Positions 38,550 to 47,417 of a DNA stretch of 64,000 nt are shown piece by piece. The notes under the pieces are model-generated. The model searched no databases. It worked only from the letters and a program-made list of their open reading frames with translations, and had not been told where the DNA came from. Origin of the DNA: Stenotrophomonas sp. BIGb0135 (GTDB taxonomy: Bacteria; Pseudomonadota; Gammaproteobacteria; Xanthomonadales; Xanthomonadaceae); the NCBI RefSeq assembly GCF_024810105.1, contig NZ_JANUDX010000004.1, positions 1-64,000 on the forward strand, read 5' to 3'. Made by a program: the position numbers and the translations under genes. Within the stretch, counting starts at the first letter, position 1; every line of letters begins with the position of its first letter.

Positions 38550-38939
38550 GTGGACGCGATCCTGACCCCGGTGTCGATTGGCGAGCTGATCGACAAGATC
38601 ACCATCCTGGAAATCAAGGCCGAACGCATCGCCGACGCCGGCAAGAACGCCAACGTCCGCAAGGAACTCGATGGCCTGTGGCCGTTGTGGCAGCAGCAGC
38701 TGGCCAGCCAGCCCGGGCTGGACGCGCTCAAGGATCAGCTCAAGGCGATCAACGTGCGCATGTGGGACATCCAGGACCAGCTGCGCGACAAGGAAGCGGC
38801 GCAGGTGTTCGACGATGCGTTCATCCAGCTGGCGCGTGGCGTCTACGGCACCAACGGTGAGCGGGTGAAGGTGAAAAACGAGATCAACCGCATCGCAGGG
38901 TCTGCGCTGGTGGAAGAAAAGCAGTACCAGGGCGAGTAA
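38550..38939 (+). CDS. DUF6165 family protein
   Basis: 129-aa cytoplasmic protein, largely helical and charged: PVSIGELIDKITILEIKAERIADAGK, then LKAINVRMWDIQDQLRDKEAAQVFDDAFIQLARGVY. The start is GTG 38550; the nearby ATG 38545 is out of frame. This small family is often linked to LPS or polysaccharide loci in proteobacteria, but no function is established. Here it stands alone, convergent with the GntR regulator. Confidence 0.8.
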   Translation: MDAILTPVSIGELIDKITILEIKAERIADAGKNANVRKELDGLWPLWQQQLASQPGLDALKDQLKAINVRMWDIQDQLRDKEAAQVFDDAFIQLARGVYGTNGERVKVKNEINRIAGSALVEEKQYQGE

Positions 38940-38960
38940 ACCGCCCCGCCCGCGCCGGGC

Positions 38961-39707
38961 TCAGTGCCCGGTGGCGGCCATGAAGCGTTCGCGGTCCTGC
39001 TGGGTGCGCCGGCGGATTTCGGCCAGGGCTTCGTTCTCGGTGGCTTCCAGCATGGATTCGAACAGGCGCTGGAAGTGGTTGCGCATGGCCAGGCGTGCGC
39101 CGGCCGGGTCGCGTGCGCGCAGCGCGTCGAGAATGGCGGTGTGTTCTTCGTCGCGGGTATCGTCGTCGTTGTGGCAGACGTTGGCGTAGACCTGCTTCAC
39201 CCGCGGCAGCTCGTTGCGCATCCGCCAGATCAGCTGCACGCAGTGCTCCACCACCGGGTTGCCGGCGATCCGCGCGATGGACAGGTGGAACTGGCGGTCG
39301 GCCTCGCTGGCCGCCGCCTCGCCCGAGGTGGGGTCGACCATGGCCGCGATCAGCCCGGCCAGGGCCTCCACTTCGTCATCGGTGATGCGGCTGGCAGCCA
39401 TGGCCGCCGCTTCGGCCTCGATCACCGCGCGGGCGGCGGTGAGGTCGAAGGCGGATACATCCGGCAACGCGCCGGGGGCCTGCGCCGGGCGCGCCTTCAC
39501 ATACACCCCCGAGCCGGTCTTGATGGTGATCAGGCCCTGTGCCTCCAGCGCGATTTCCGCCTCGCGCACGGTCACCCGGCTCACGCCCAGGCGCTCGGCC
39601 AGGTCGCGTTCGCCAGGCAGCCGCGAGCCCGGCGGGAATTCGCCCTTCTCGATCAGCGCGACGATTTCGGCGGCAATGGACTGGTAGAGACGGGGTTCGG
39701 ACATCAT
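38961..39707 (-). CDS. GntR-family (FadR/FCD) regulator of the alginate locus
   Basis: 248-aa regulator with an N-terminal winged helix (YQSIAAEIVALIEKGEFPPGSRLPGERDLAERLGVSRVTVREAEIALEAQGL) and a C-terminal FCD ligand domain holding the Asp/His metal-site residues (DRQFHLSIARIAGN, EEHTAILDALRARD). It follows the TonB receptor gene by about 90 bp on the same strand. FadR-type regulators of uronate catabolism (UxuR/ExuR) bind AATTGGT-type palindromes, and such palindromes occur at this locus, so it probably senses an alginate breakdown product (KDG- or DEH-like). Start chosen at 39707 after AGGTC; 39704 is equally possible. Confidence 0.88.
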   Translation of the reverse strand: MMSEPRLYQSIAAEIVALIEKGEFPPGSRLPGERDLAERLGVSRVTVREAEIALEAQGLITIKTGSGVYVKARPAQAPGALPDVSAFDLTAARAVIEAEAAAMAASRITDDEVEALAGLIAAMVDPTSGEAAASEADRQFHLSIARIAGNPVVEHCVQLIWRMRNELPRVKQVYANVCHNDDDTRDEEHTAILDALRARDPAGARLAMRNHFQRLFESMLEATENEALAEIRRRTQQDRERFMAATGH

Positions 39708-39796
39708 CAAGACCTGGCTGTAACGGTGGCTGGGGACCGACACGCGACCCGCGCCCTCAGAGAGCGGCGCGGTCCTGGAAAACCGCGCCACTGACC

Positions 39797-42679
39797 TCAG
39801 AAGCGGTAGCGCACCCCCAGATAATAGCGCCGCCCGTAGGTGGTGTACTCGCGGAAGCTGCCCAGGATGGGCATATCCGAGACCCGCGGCTCATCGGTGA
39901 GGTTGCTGGCCGACAGCGACAGCGACAGGTGCTTGCTCACCTTGTAGGTGGCGCGGAAGTCGAGCGACCCATTGTCTCGCACGTAGCGGTTCTGCGAGGG
40001 GTCGCCGACGAACTGCTGGTAATAGTCCGAGCGGTACTTGTAGATCGCCTGCAGGTCCAGCTTGCCCAGGCCCCAGTACACCTGGGCCGAGGCCACGTGC
40101 TTGGACAGGCCGAAGATGTTGGCCGGCTCGACGATGCCCGGGGTGAATACGCCGGTGATCGGGTCGGTGGACTCGCCCAGGCGCAGGTCTTCGGTCTTGA
40201 AGTTGGAGTGGGCGTAGTTGTAGCTGGCCTTCACGCCCAGCCCGGAGAAGATGCCGGGCAGGTAGGAGAAGGTGTGCGAGCCGGTCAGCTCGAAGCCGAT
40301 CAGGTCGCTCTTCTGGTCGCTGGTGGCCAGCTGCTCGACCGGCACGGTGACGCTCTGGCCGTCGATGTCGAAGGTTTCACCCACCACCACCGGCACCGAG
40401 CCGCCGTTGAACTGCTTGTAGTAGATGGCCGTGGACAGGATCGAATCGGCGTTGGCGTACCACTCCAGCGAGACGTCGGCGTTCCAGGACATCAGCGGCT
40501 TGGCGCGCGGGTTGCCGGTGGCGGTGATGTTGCCCAGCGCCTCGGCCACGCTGCGGAAGTCGGTATCGGCCTCGTCCAGGGTGAAGCTGCGGCCAAAGCC
40601 TTCTGCGGCCAGGTCGGGGCGCGACATGGCGCGGTAGGCACCCACGCGCAGCAGCAGGTCCGGGCGCAGTTCGAAGGACGCGTTGAAGCTGGGCAGCCAT
40701 TCGGCGTTGCTGGACTTGAGCACCTGGCGGGTGAAATCGCCGGTGGGGGTGAGGGAGACGGTGCCATCGGGGTTGTTGGTCACGTCCAGGCCGCTGCGCA
40801 GGCCCACCGAACTGACGTCGGTGCGTACCCAGCGCACGCCGATGTTGCCGGTGACCGGCAGGCCGAACCATTCGCTGCTGTAGTCGCCCATCAGGTAGAC
40901 GGCGTTGGTTTTCTCGGTGACATCGTTGTTGGCCGGGTTGCGCAGGTCGGCGCTGAGGCCGGTGTCGTCCACGCCGGTGAAGGCGTTGAACAGGCAGCGG
41001 CTGTCGAAGCTGGCCCACTGGTCGATGGTGTTGCCGCTGGCGTTGGCCAGGAAGTCCTTCTGCGGGAAGGCCTGGCGGCAGGCCCGGTTGGCCGCGCGGA
41101 TGGCAGCGACATTGGTGGTGGTGATGTCGCGGGTGTCGGTGAAGTCGGTGTAGGTGGCTTCGGAATGGCGCAGACCGCCCTTGATGGCGGTGAAGAAGCC
41201 GCTTTCCGGGGTGAACGCGGCATCGAAGCGCTGCGCGCGGATGGTGTGCTCGCGGCTCTGCTGACGGCGGCGGATCAGCGACGAGTCGGTGTAGTTGTCC
41301 GGGTTGTTCACGTCGAACGCCGGGTCCAGGGTGATGCTGGGCACGTCACCGCTGTAGTCGTAGGTGTAGTCGACGTAGCGCGTGTTCTTGATGCCGCCCA
41401 CCGGCCTGCCGTTGACGTCGGTGCGGCCGGCACGCAGGCGGGTGGAGCGCTCGATCTGGTCGCGCTGGGTGTTGGAGTAGGACAGGTCGGTGGACAGCGT
41501 CCAGGCCGGGGTCGGCCGGAAAATGACGTTGAGGCCGCCGCCGGTGTACTCCTCCTTGCGCTCGAGGAAGTTGCCGGTGGAATCGATGGTGGTGCTGCCG
41601 GTGTGGTGCAGCAGCGCACCATCGTCGGTGACCACGCGGTTGTTGAGGTTGCGCATCATCGACGACAACGACAGGTCCGAGCGGTCTTCGGTGTAGTCGC
41701 GCTTGGAGTGCTGGTAATCCAGATTCACTTCCCACGCGTCGCTGGGCCGCCATTGCAGCGCGGCAAACTGCGAGTCGCGCTTGTCGTGTTCGATGAACTG
41801 GCGGTAGATGCGGCTGCTGGGCACCAGGTAGTAGGGCACGCCGTTGGCGACCTGGTTGCCGTCCACGGTGGTGCAGTTACGGGTGGCGCCGACCACTTCG
41901 CGGCCATCGCAGGCCACCCAGGTGGAGCTGCTGGAGAACATTTCCTCCGGGTTGCTGCCTTCCAGCGCCTGCACGCCCACGGAGACGCCGAGCTTGCCGG
42001 CGCCGCCCATGTCGAACTGGTCGATGTAACTGGCGGTACCGCGCCAGCCCACGCCGTCCTTGTCCTTGAGGCGGTTGTCGTAATCCTGCCAGGTGCCGCG
42101 ACCGTCCAGCTGGATGGTGCGCTTGCCGTACTCGAGCGGCTTGACGGTCTCCATGTTGACCGTGCCGGCGACGCCGCCTTCGACGAAGTCGGCGCGCTGG
42201 GTCTTGTAGATGGCCACGGTGTTGATCAGTTCGGACGGGAACTGGTTGAAGTTCACCGAGCGGTCGCCGCTGCCGTTGGTGGCTTCGCGGCCATTGAAGG
42301 TGGACGAACCGAGGAACGGGCCGAGGCCGCGGATCGAGATCTCCGACGCACCGCCCTTCTCGCGATGGGTGGAGGCGCCGGTGATGGTCTCGATGGCTTC
42401 ACCGATGGACAGCGCCGGCAGGTCGCCGATGTCATCGGCGGCAAGCACGTCGGAGATGACGGTCTCCTCGCGCTTCTTGTCGATCGAGGTCTGGATGGTG
42501 CCGCGCACGCCGGTCACCTGGACCTGGTCCAGGGTGGTGGGCGGTGCGGGCGGTGACTCGGCATCCTGTGCGTGTACCAGCGGCACGGCCGCAGTGACGG
42601 ACAGGGCATACAACAGCGCGCCATGCAGCGCGGTGCGGCGAAGGCCTCGTGGCGAGGCCGTACGGCGGTCATGCAACAT
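39797..42679 (-). CDS. TonB-dependent receptor, probable alginate oligomer uptake
   Basis: 960-aa outer-membrane receptor. It has a signal peptide (cut near VHAQ), a TonB-box/plug region starting LDQVQVTGVRGTIQTSIDKKREE, the plug motif EISIRGLGPFLGSSTFNG, and a C-terminal barrel ending in YYLGVRYRF. Its plug is of the TonB-dependent receptor type common at xanthomonad carbohydrate loci. It is divergent from the PL6 lyase gene and next to the GntR regulator, so its cargo is probably alginate or its oligosaccharides. Cargo is inferred from context only. Confidence 0.92.
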   Translation of the reverse strand: MLHDRRTASPRGLRRTALHGALLYALSVTAAVPLVHAQDAESPPAPPTTLDQVQVTGVRGTIQTSIDKKREETVISDVLAADDIGDLPALSIGEAIETITGASTHREKGGASEISIRGLGPFLGSSTFNGREATNGSGDRSVNFNQFPSELINTVAIYKTQRADFVEGGVAGTVNMETVKPLEYGKRTIQLDGRGTWQDYDNRLKDKDGVGWRGTASYIDQFDMGGAGKLGVSVGVQALEGSNPEEMFSSSSTWVACDGREVVGATRNCTTVDGNQVANGVPYYLVPSSRIYRQFIEHDKRDSQFAALQWRPSDAWEVNLDYQHSKRDYTEDRSDLSLSSMMRNLNNRVVTDDGALLHHTGSTTIDSTGNFLERKEEYTGGGLNVIFRPTPAWTLSTDLSYSNTQRDQIERSTRLRAGRTDVNGRPVGGIKNTRYVDYTYDYSGDVPSITLDPAFDVNNPDNYTDSSLIRRRQQSREHTIRAQRFDAAFTPESGFFTAIKGGLRHSEATYTDFTDTRDITTTNVAAIRAANRACRQAFPQKDFLANASGNTIDQWASFDSRCLFNAFTGVDDTGLSADLRNPANNDVTEKTNAVYLMGDYSSEWFGLPVTGNIGVRWVRTDVSSVGLRSGLDVTNNPDGTVSLTPTGDFTRQVLKSSNAEWLPSFNASFELRPDLLLRVGAYRAMSRPDLAAEGFGRSFTLDEADTDFRSVAEALGNITATGNPRAKPLMSWNADVSLEWYANADSILSTAIYYKQFNGGSVPVVVGETFDIDGQSVTVPVEQLATSDQKSDLIGFELTGSHTFSYLPGIFSGLGVKASYNYAHSNFKTEDLRLGESTDPITGVFTPGIVEPANIFGLSKHVASAQVYWGLGKLDLQAIYKYRSDYYQQFVGDPSQNRYVRDNGSLDFRATYKVSKHLSLSLSASNLTDEPRVSDMPILGSFREYTTYGRRYYLGVRYRF

Positions 42680-42747
42680 CGTGATCTCCCTCCCAGGATG
42701 GATCGTCCGATTACACGGATTCGATCCGGAAGATTCACGGTTACTGG

Positions 42748-42767
42748 ACCAATGTCAATGAATTGGT
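42748..42767. promoter_or_regulatory. ACCAAT-N8-ATTGGT dyad upstream of the TonB receptor gene
   Basis: A perfect 6-bp inverted repeat. Its interior contains TTGACA on the minus strand (42753-42758), a good -35 box for the TonB receptor gene, although the matching -10 is weak. The half-site ATTGGT equals that of UxuR/FadR-type operators. A possible binding site for the adjacent GntR regulator. Confidence 0.5.
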
Positions 42768-42866
42768 ACTAAAGTCTACCCCTGTGATCCGCCTAGACCA
42801 CTTTGCGACAAATTAATGTGCAGATGCAGCAGAGATATGCGCAAGTGGCGAACCACATGCACCTAA

Positions 42867-42915
42867 AGTGGTATGCGATTGTGGTTGACGCGCGCATTGC
42901 CGGACCTGTTACGAT
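42867..42915 (+). promoter_or_regulatory. candidate promoter and operator of the PL6-led operon
   Basis: TTGACG (42885-42890) and TTACGA/TACGAT (42909-42915) with an 18-19 bp spacer, about 46 bp before the PL6 start. Directly upstream AGTGGTATGCGATT (42867-42880) matches 10 of 14 positions of the UxuR-like ATTGGTATACCAAT. Spacer is long, so confidence is limited. Confidence 0.4.
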
Positions 42916-42960
42916 CCGGGCTCGCGTTCGATGCCACGGTCGATCTGGGAGGGTAAGCCG

Positions 42961-45186
42961 ATGACTCTGCAACATTCTCAAGCGCCACGTGCGCTGCGCC
43001 CGCTGCTGACCGCCCTGGCGTTGGCCCTTGCGGCCGGCGCATTGCCCGCCTTCGCGGCCGACCATCTGGTCCACGACGCCGCCGGGTATGCCGCAGCGAC
43101 CAAAGCGCTGCAGCCGGGCGATACGGTCATCCTCGCCGACGGCGTATGGCGCGACATCGACCTTCTGCTGCGCGGCACCGGTAAAATTGGTCAACCAATT
43201 AAGCTGACGGCCCAGACCCCGGGCAAGGTGATCCTCAGCGGGCAGTCGCAGTTGCGCCTGGCCGGGTCCTACCTGGAGGTATCCAACCTCGTCTTCCGCG
43301 ATGGCTGGGCACCCGGCAGCGAAGTGGTGTCCTTCCGGGCCTCGTCCAAGGAATGGGCCACCCACAGCCGGGTGACCGGGGTGGTGATCGATGGCTACAA
43401 CAAACCGGACCGCCAGCAGTCGGACAACTGGGTGGGGATGTACGGCCAGGACAACCGCTTCGACCACAACCAGCTGGTGGGCAAGACCAACGCCGGCACC
43501 ACCCTGGTGGTGGTACGCAACACCACCAGCGGGCTGGACAACCGCCACCGCATCGACCACAACTGGTTTGGCCCGCGCCCCAACCTGGGCAGCAACGGCG
43601 GCGAGACCATCCGCGTGGGCACCAGCACCGACTCGCAGTCCGATTCGAATACGGTGGTGGAGAACAACTGGTTCGAGCAGTGCGATGGCGAAGTGGAGAT
43701 CGTGTCCAACAAATCCGGCGGCAACCTGTATCGCGGCAACGTGTTCTTCGAATCGCGCGGCTCGATGGTGCTGCGCCACGGCCACGGCAACGTGGTCGAG
43801 CGCAATGTGTTCCTCGGCAACAACAAGGCCCATACCGGCGGCGTGCGGGTGATCAACCGCCACCAGATCGTGCGCGACAACTACTTCGAGAACATCGCCG
43901 GCGACAACTTCGCCGCCGCGCTGGCAGTGATGGCCGGCACCCGCGATGCGCCGTTGAACCGCTATGAGCAGGTGGACGATGCGCTGATCGAGCGCAACAG
44001 CTTCGTCGGCGTGCGCCAGGTGTTCCTCGGCGCCGGCCTGGACGACGAGCGCAACGCCATGCCGGTCAACAGCCGGATGCGCGGCAACCTGTTCATCGGC
44101 GATGGCAGTCGCGAGTTGCTGCGCAGCCAGGGCGACCTGGCCGGCATCGCCTTCAGCGGCAACGTGCAGAGCCCCAGCGTGTCGCCCGGCTTCCCTGCGG
44201 GAGTGAGCGCGCGGAAGGTGACCCTGCAGCGCGCGGCCAACGGCCTGCAGTACCCGGTGGACACCATCACCGCCGGTGCGCCGCGCGACCTCGCGCCGAT
44301 CGCGCGCGAGCAGGTGGGCGTGGGCTGGTATCCCAAGGCGCTGACCCGTACCACGCTGGACAGTGGCGCCACCCGCAAGGTGGCGCCGGGTGAGGACACC
44401 CTCGCCCGCGCCATGGCCAGCAGCGCGCCGGGTGACCAGTTGCAGTTGCAGCGCGGCCAGTACCGCATCGACCAGGTGGTGAACGTGGACCACCCGGTCA
44501 GCGTGATCGGCCCGCGCCGTGGCCGCGCCAGCCTGCAGTTCTCGCGCCCCACCCTGTTCGAGATCCGCGCCGGCGGTTCGCTCAAGCTGGCCCGGCTGGA
44601 TATCGACGGCGCCCTGGCGCCGGATGCGGCCGGCAACGCCGTGGTGCGGATCGCCCCGGGCAGCCAGGCCTTCAACTACACCCTGCTGATCGAAGACAGC
44701 CACATCCACGGGCTCACCAGCAACAAGGCCTTCGATGTAGTCAATGCCGGCAAGGGCAGCCTGGCCGCGCGCATCGGCATGACCAACACCACGGTGGAGG
44801 ACATCAGCGGCAGCGTGATTGCCGCCGCTGCCGAGACCGACGACCTGGGCACTTACAACGCCGAGCAGGTGGACATTGTTGCGTCGACGTTCCGCAACAT
44901 CGCCGGGCCGCTGTTGAACCTGTACCGCGGTGGCACCGATGAAAGCACCTTCGGCCCGACGCTGCGGGTGCATGCCAACCAGCTCGACAACGTGGGCGTG
45001 GCCGCCGACACCAGCCTGCGCCTGCACGGCGTGCAGACCGCCACGCTGACCGACAACCAGTTCCTCCGCAGCGGACGCGTGCGCTTCAGCCACCGCGTCG
45101 GCGAGCCCCGCCTGGCCGCGCACGGCAACGTGCTCGACGCCACCGCGGCGATGCAGTCCGATACTCCAGCCGAGACCCTGCCATGA
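42961..45186 (+). CDS. PL6 family alginate lyase (poly-mannuronate/guluronate lyase)
   Basis: 741-aa secreted polysaccharide lyase. It has a signal peptide (cut near AFAADH), an N-terminal right-handed beta-helix of the chondroitinase B/PL6 type, and a second C-terminal beta-helix-like domain (from about 430), the two-domain layout known from AlyGC. Catalytic Lys251 (EIVSNKSGG) and Arg272 (MVLRHGHGN) are 21 residues apart, as are K220/R241 of AlyGC. ATG 42961 has a strong GGAGGG site. It overlaps the PL17 gene by 4 bp. It carries an internal palindrome at 43185. Products should be unsaturated oligoalginate. Confidence 0.9.
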   Translation: MTLQHSQAPRALRPLLTALALALAAGALPAFAADHLVHDAAGYAAATKALQPGDTVILADGVWRDIDLLLRGTGKIGQPIKLTAQTPGKVILSGQSQLRLAGSYLEVSNLVFRDGWAPGSEVVSFRASSKEWATHSRVTGVVIDGYNKPDRQQSDNWVGMYGQDNRFDHNQLVGKTNAGTTLVVVRNTTSGLDNRHRIDHNWFGPRPNLGSNGGETIRVGTSTDSQSDSNTVVENNWFEQCDGEVEIVSNKSGGNLYRGNVFFESRGSMVLRHGHGNVVERNVFLGNNKAHTGGVRVINRHQIVRDNYFENIAGDNFAAALAVMAGTRDAPLNRYEQVDDALIERNSFVGVRQVFLGAGLDDERNAMPVNSRMRGNLFIGDGSRELLRSQGDLAGIAFSGNVQSPSVSPGFPAGVSARKVTLQRAANGLQYPVDTITAGAPRDLAPIAREQVGVGWYPKALTRTTLDSGATRKVAPGEDTLARAMASSAPGDQLQLQRGQYRIDQVVNVDHPVSVIGPRRGRASLQFSRPTLFEIRAGGSLKLARLDIDGALAPDAAGNAVVRIAPGSQAFNYTLLIEDSHIHGLTSNKAFDVVNAGKGSLAARIGMTNTTVEDISGSVIAAAAETDDLGTYNAEQVDIVASTFRNIAGPLLNLYRGGTDESTFGPTLRVHANQLDNVGVAADTSLRLHGVQTATLTDNQFLRSGRVRFSHRVGEPRLAAHGNVLDATAAMQSDTPAETLP
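43185..43200. promoter_or_regulatory. intragenic UxuR/FadR-type palindrome in the PL6 gene
   Basis: AATTGGTCAACCAATT, a perfect 16-bp palindrome 225 bp into the coding sequence. It resembles the UxuR/ExuR operator AATTGGTATACCAATT, differing only in the central two bases. The codons are AAA ATT GGT CAA CCA ATT, all AT-ending in a gene otherwise using G/C-ending codons. This suggests the DNA sequence itself is under selection as a binding site, perhaps a downstream or roadblock operator. Confidence 0.6.
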
Positions 45187-47417
45187 CGCGTTCCACGCCC
45201 CTGATGCTGCTGCTGGCGGCCTCCTTCAGCGCTGCCGCGCTGCCCGCCGTTGCCGCTGCACCTGCCGGCAGCCAACAACCGGCGGCCGCTGCCAGCGCCC
45301 CGGTCCTGGTCACCGCCGCGCAGTGGCAGCAGATGCGCAGCGATGGCAGCAGGTACCCGGTGTTTGCCAAGGAGCAGCAGCGCGCCGAGCGCCTGGTGCG
45401 CGGCATGATCAAGGCCGGCATCGACGTGCCGGTGCCCAAGGACAAGGGCGGCGGCTACACCCACGAGCAGCACAAGCGCAATTACCAGGCCATCCAGGCG
45501 GCCGGCGCGCTGTACCGGCTGACCGGTGACAAGGTGTATGCCGACTACGCGCGCGACCTGCTGGTCGGCTACGCCAAGCTGTACCCCGGGCTGGGCGCGC
45601 ACCCGCAGGGCCGCGGCCAGATCCCCGGCCGGCTGTTCTGGCAGACCCTCAACGACTCGGTGTGGCTGGTGAGCGCGGTGCAGGGCTATGACGCGATCCG
45701 CGACAGCCTCAGCGCGGCAGACCGCAAGACCATCGACGACGGCGTGTTCCGGCCGATGGCCGACTTCCTCAGCGGTACGCCGGAAAACTTCGACAAGATC
45801 CACAACCACGCCACCTGGGCGGTGGCGGCGGTGGGCATGACCGGCTACGTGCTGCGCGACCCGACTTACGTGGACAAGGCCTTGAACGGCAGCAGGCGCG
45901 ATGGCAGCGCCGGCTTCCTCAAGCAGGTGGACCAGCTGTTCTCGCCGGACGGCTATTACGAGGAAGGCCCCTATTACCAGCGCTATGCGCTGGCACCGTT
46001 CATCCTGTTCGCCAATGCGGTCCAGCGCAACGAACCGCAGCGCGGCATCTTCACGCGCCGCGACGGGGTGTTGCTGAAGGCGGTCGATTCGCTGGTGCAG
46101 AGCAGCTACGGCGGGTACTTCTTCCCGATCAACGACGCCATCCTGGACAAGGGCCTGGACACCGAGGAACTGGTGGCCGGCATCGACATCGCCTACGCGC
46201 AGACCAGCGACGCGCGGCTGCTATCGGTGGCCAAGGCGCAGAAGCGCGTGCTGCTGTCGCCCGAGGGCCTGCAGGTGGCCCAGGCGCTGGCACAGGACAA
46301 GGCCAAGCCGTTCGCCTTCGTGCCCACCCTGCTGCGCGATGGCCCGGACGGCACCGAAGGTGCGCTGGCGATCCTGCGCATGGGCGGTGAAAACGGCCAG
46401 GCACTGGTGATGAAAAACACCAAGCAGGGCATGGGCCACGGTCACTTCGACAAGCTCAACTGGCTGTTCTACGACAACGGCCAGCGCGTGGTCACCGATT
46501 ACGGCGCCGCGCGCTTCCTCAATATCGAAGCCAAGTCCGGCGGCATCTACCTGCCGGAGAACAACAGCTGGGCGCGGCAGACGCTTGCCCACAACACGCT
46601 GGTGGTGAACGAGCAGAGCCACTTCGGCGGCGACTGGAAGAAGGGCCAGGCGCTGGCACCGACGCCGCTGCTGTTCGCCGCGGGCGACGACACCCAGATC
46701 GCTTCGGCGCGCATGGACGGCGCCTACGACGGAGTGAGCTTCACCCGTACCCAGGTGCTGCTGGCCCACCCCGCGTTGACCGAACCGGTGGTGCTGGACC
46801 TGCTGCGGGTCAACGGCAGCAAGGCGGCGCGCTACGACCTGCCGCTGCACTTCAACGGCCACATCATGGACGTGGGCTTCAAGGCGCAGTCGGCGGTGGC
46901 CGCGCGGCCGGTGCTGGGCAAGGCCAACGGCTACCAGCACGTGTGGATCGACGCGGCCAGCGAACCCACCAGCGAGGCGCGCAGCCTGACCTGGCTGCTG
47001 GACGGGCGCTTCTATACGTACCGCTTCGCCAGCACCGCCCCCTCGCGTGCGTTGCTCGGCGAGAGCGGCGCAAATGATCCGTCGTTCAACCTGCGCCGCG
47101 AGCCGATGTTGCTGCAGCGCGTGGATGGCCAGGGCGCCACCACCTTCTATGGCGTGCTGGAGCCGCATGGCCAGTACGACGGCACCGCCGAGACCGTGCG
47201 CGGCGCCAACAGCCGCATCGATGCCATCCGCCATTACCGCGGCAAGGATGCCGATGTGCTGGTGCTGGCGCTGGCCGGCGGCAGGCAGGTGGCGGTGGGC
47301 ATTGCCGATGAACCGAACAGGCCCGGCAGCCATGAGGTCAGTGGCGGTGGCCACAGCTGGCGCTGGGACGGCGGTTGGAAGCGCTTCGATACCGGCAGCG
47401 GCAAGGACGGCAAATGA
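45183..47417 (+). CDS. PL17 family oligoalginate lyase
   Basis: 744-aa exported enzyme that shortens alginate oligomers exolytically to monomeric DEH. It has a signal peptide (cut near AVAAAP), an N-terminal alpha/alpha toroid (about 70-370) and a C-terminal heparinase II/III-type beta-sheet domain (about 400-740). Asn208-His209 (IHNHATWAV) and Tyr265 (EEGPYYQRYA) have the same 57-residue spacing as N201/H202 and Y258 of Alg17C, supporting PL17. It overlaps PL6 upstream and the MFS gene downstream by 4 bp each. Confidence 0.9.
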   Translation: MTRSTPLMLLLAASFSAAALPAVAAAPAGSQQPAAAASAPVLVTAAQWQQMRSDGSRYPVFAKEQQRAERLVRGMIKAGIDVPVPKDKGGGYTHEQHKRNYQAIQAAGALYRLTGDKVYADYARDLLVGYAKLYPGLGAHPQGRGQIPGRLFWQTLNDSVWLVSAVQGYDAIRDSLSAADRKTIDDGVFRPMADFLSGTPENFDKIHNHATWAVAAVGMTGYVLRDPTYVDKALNGSRRDGSAGFLKQVDQLFSPDGYYEEGPYYQRYALAPFILFANAVQRNEPQRGIFTRRDGVLLKAVDSLVQSSYGGYFFPINDAILDKGLDTEELVAGIDIAYAQTSDARLLSVAKAQKRVLLSPEGLQVAQALAQDKAKPFAFVPTLLRDGPDGTEGALAILRMGGENGQALVMKNTKQGMGHGHFDKLNWLFYDNGQRVVTDYGAARFLNIEAKSGGIYLPENNSWARQTLAHNTLVVNEQSHFGGDWKKGQALAPTPLLFAAGDDTQIASARMDGAYDGVSFTRTQVLLAHPALTEPVVLDLLRVNGSKAARYDLPLHFNGHIMDVGFKAQSAVAARPVLGKANGYQHVWIDAASEPTSEARSLTWLLDGRFYTYRFASTAPSRALLGESGANDPSFNLRREPMLLQRVDGQGATTFYGVLEPHGQYDGTAETVRGANSRIDAIRHYRGKDADVLVLALAGGRQVAVGIADEPNRPGSHEVSGGGHSWRWDGGWKRFDTGSGKDGK

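Noticed and set aside
39539..42556. 1005-codon plus-strand open frame opposite the TonB receptor gene
   Set aside because: It is the shadow of a high-GC gene; the minus strand encodes a complete, motif-bearing receptor.
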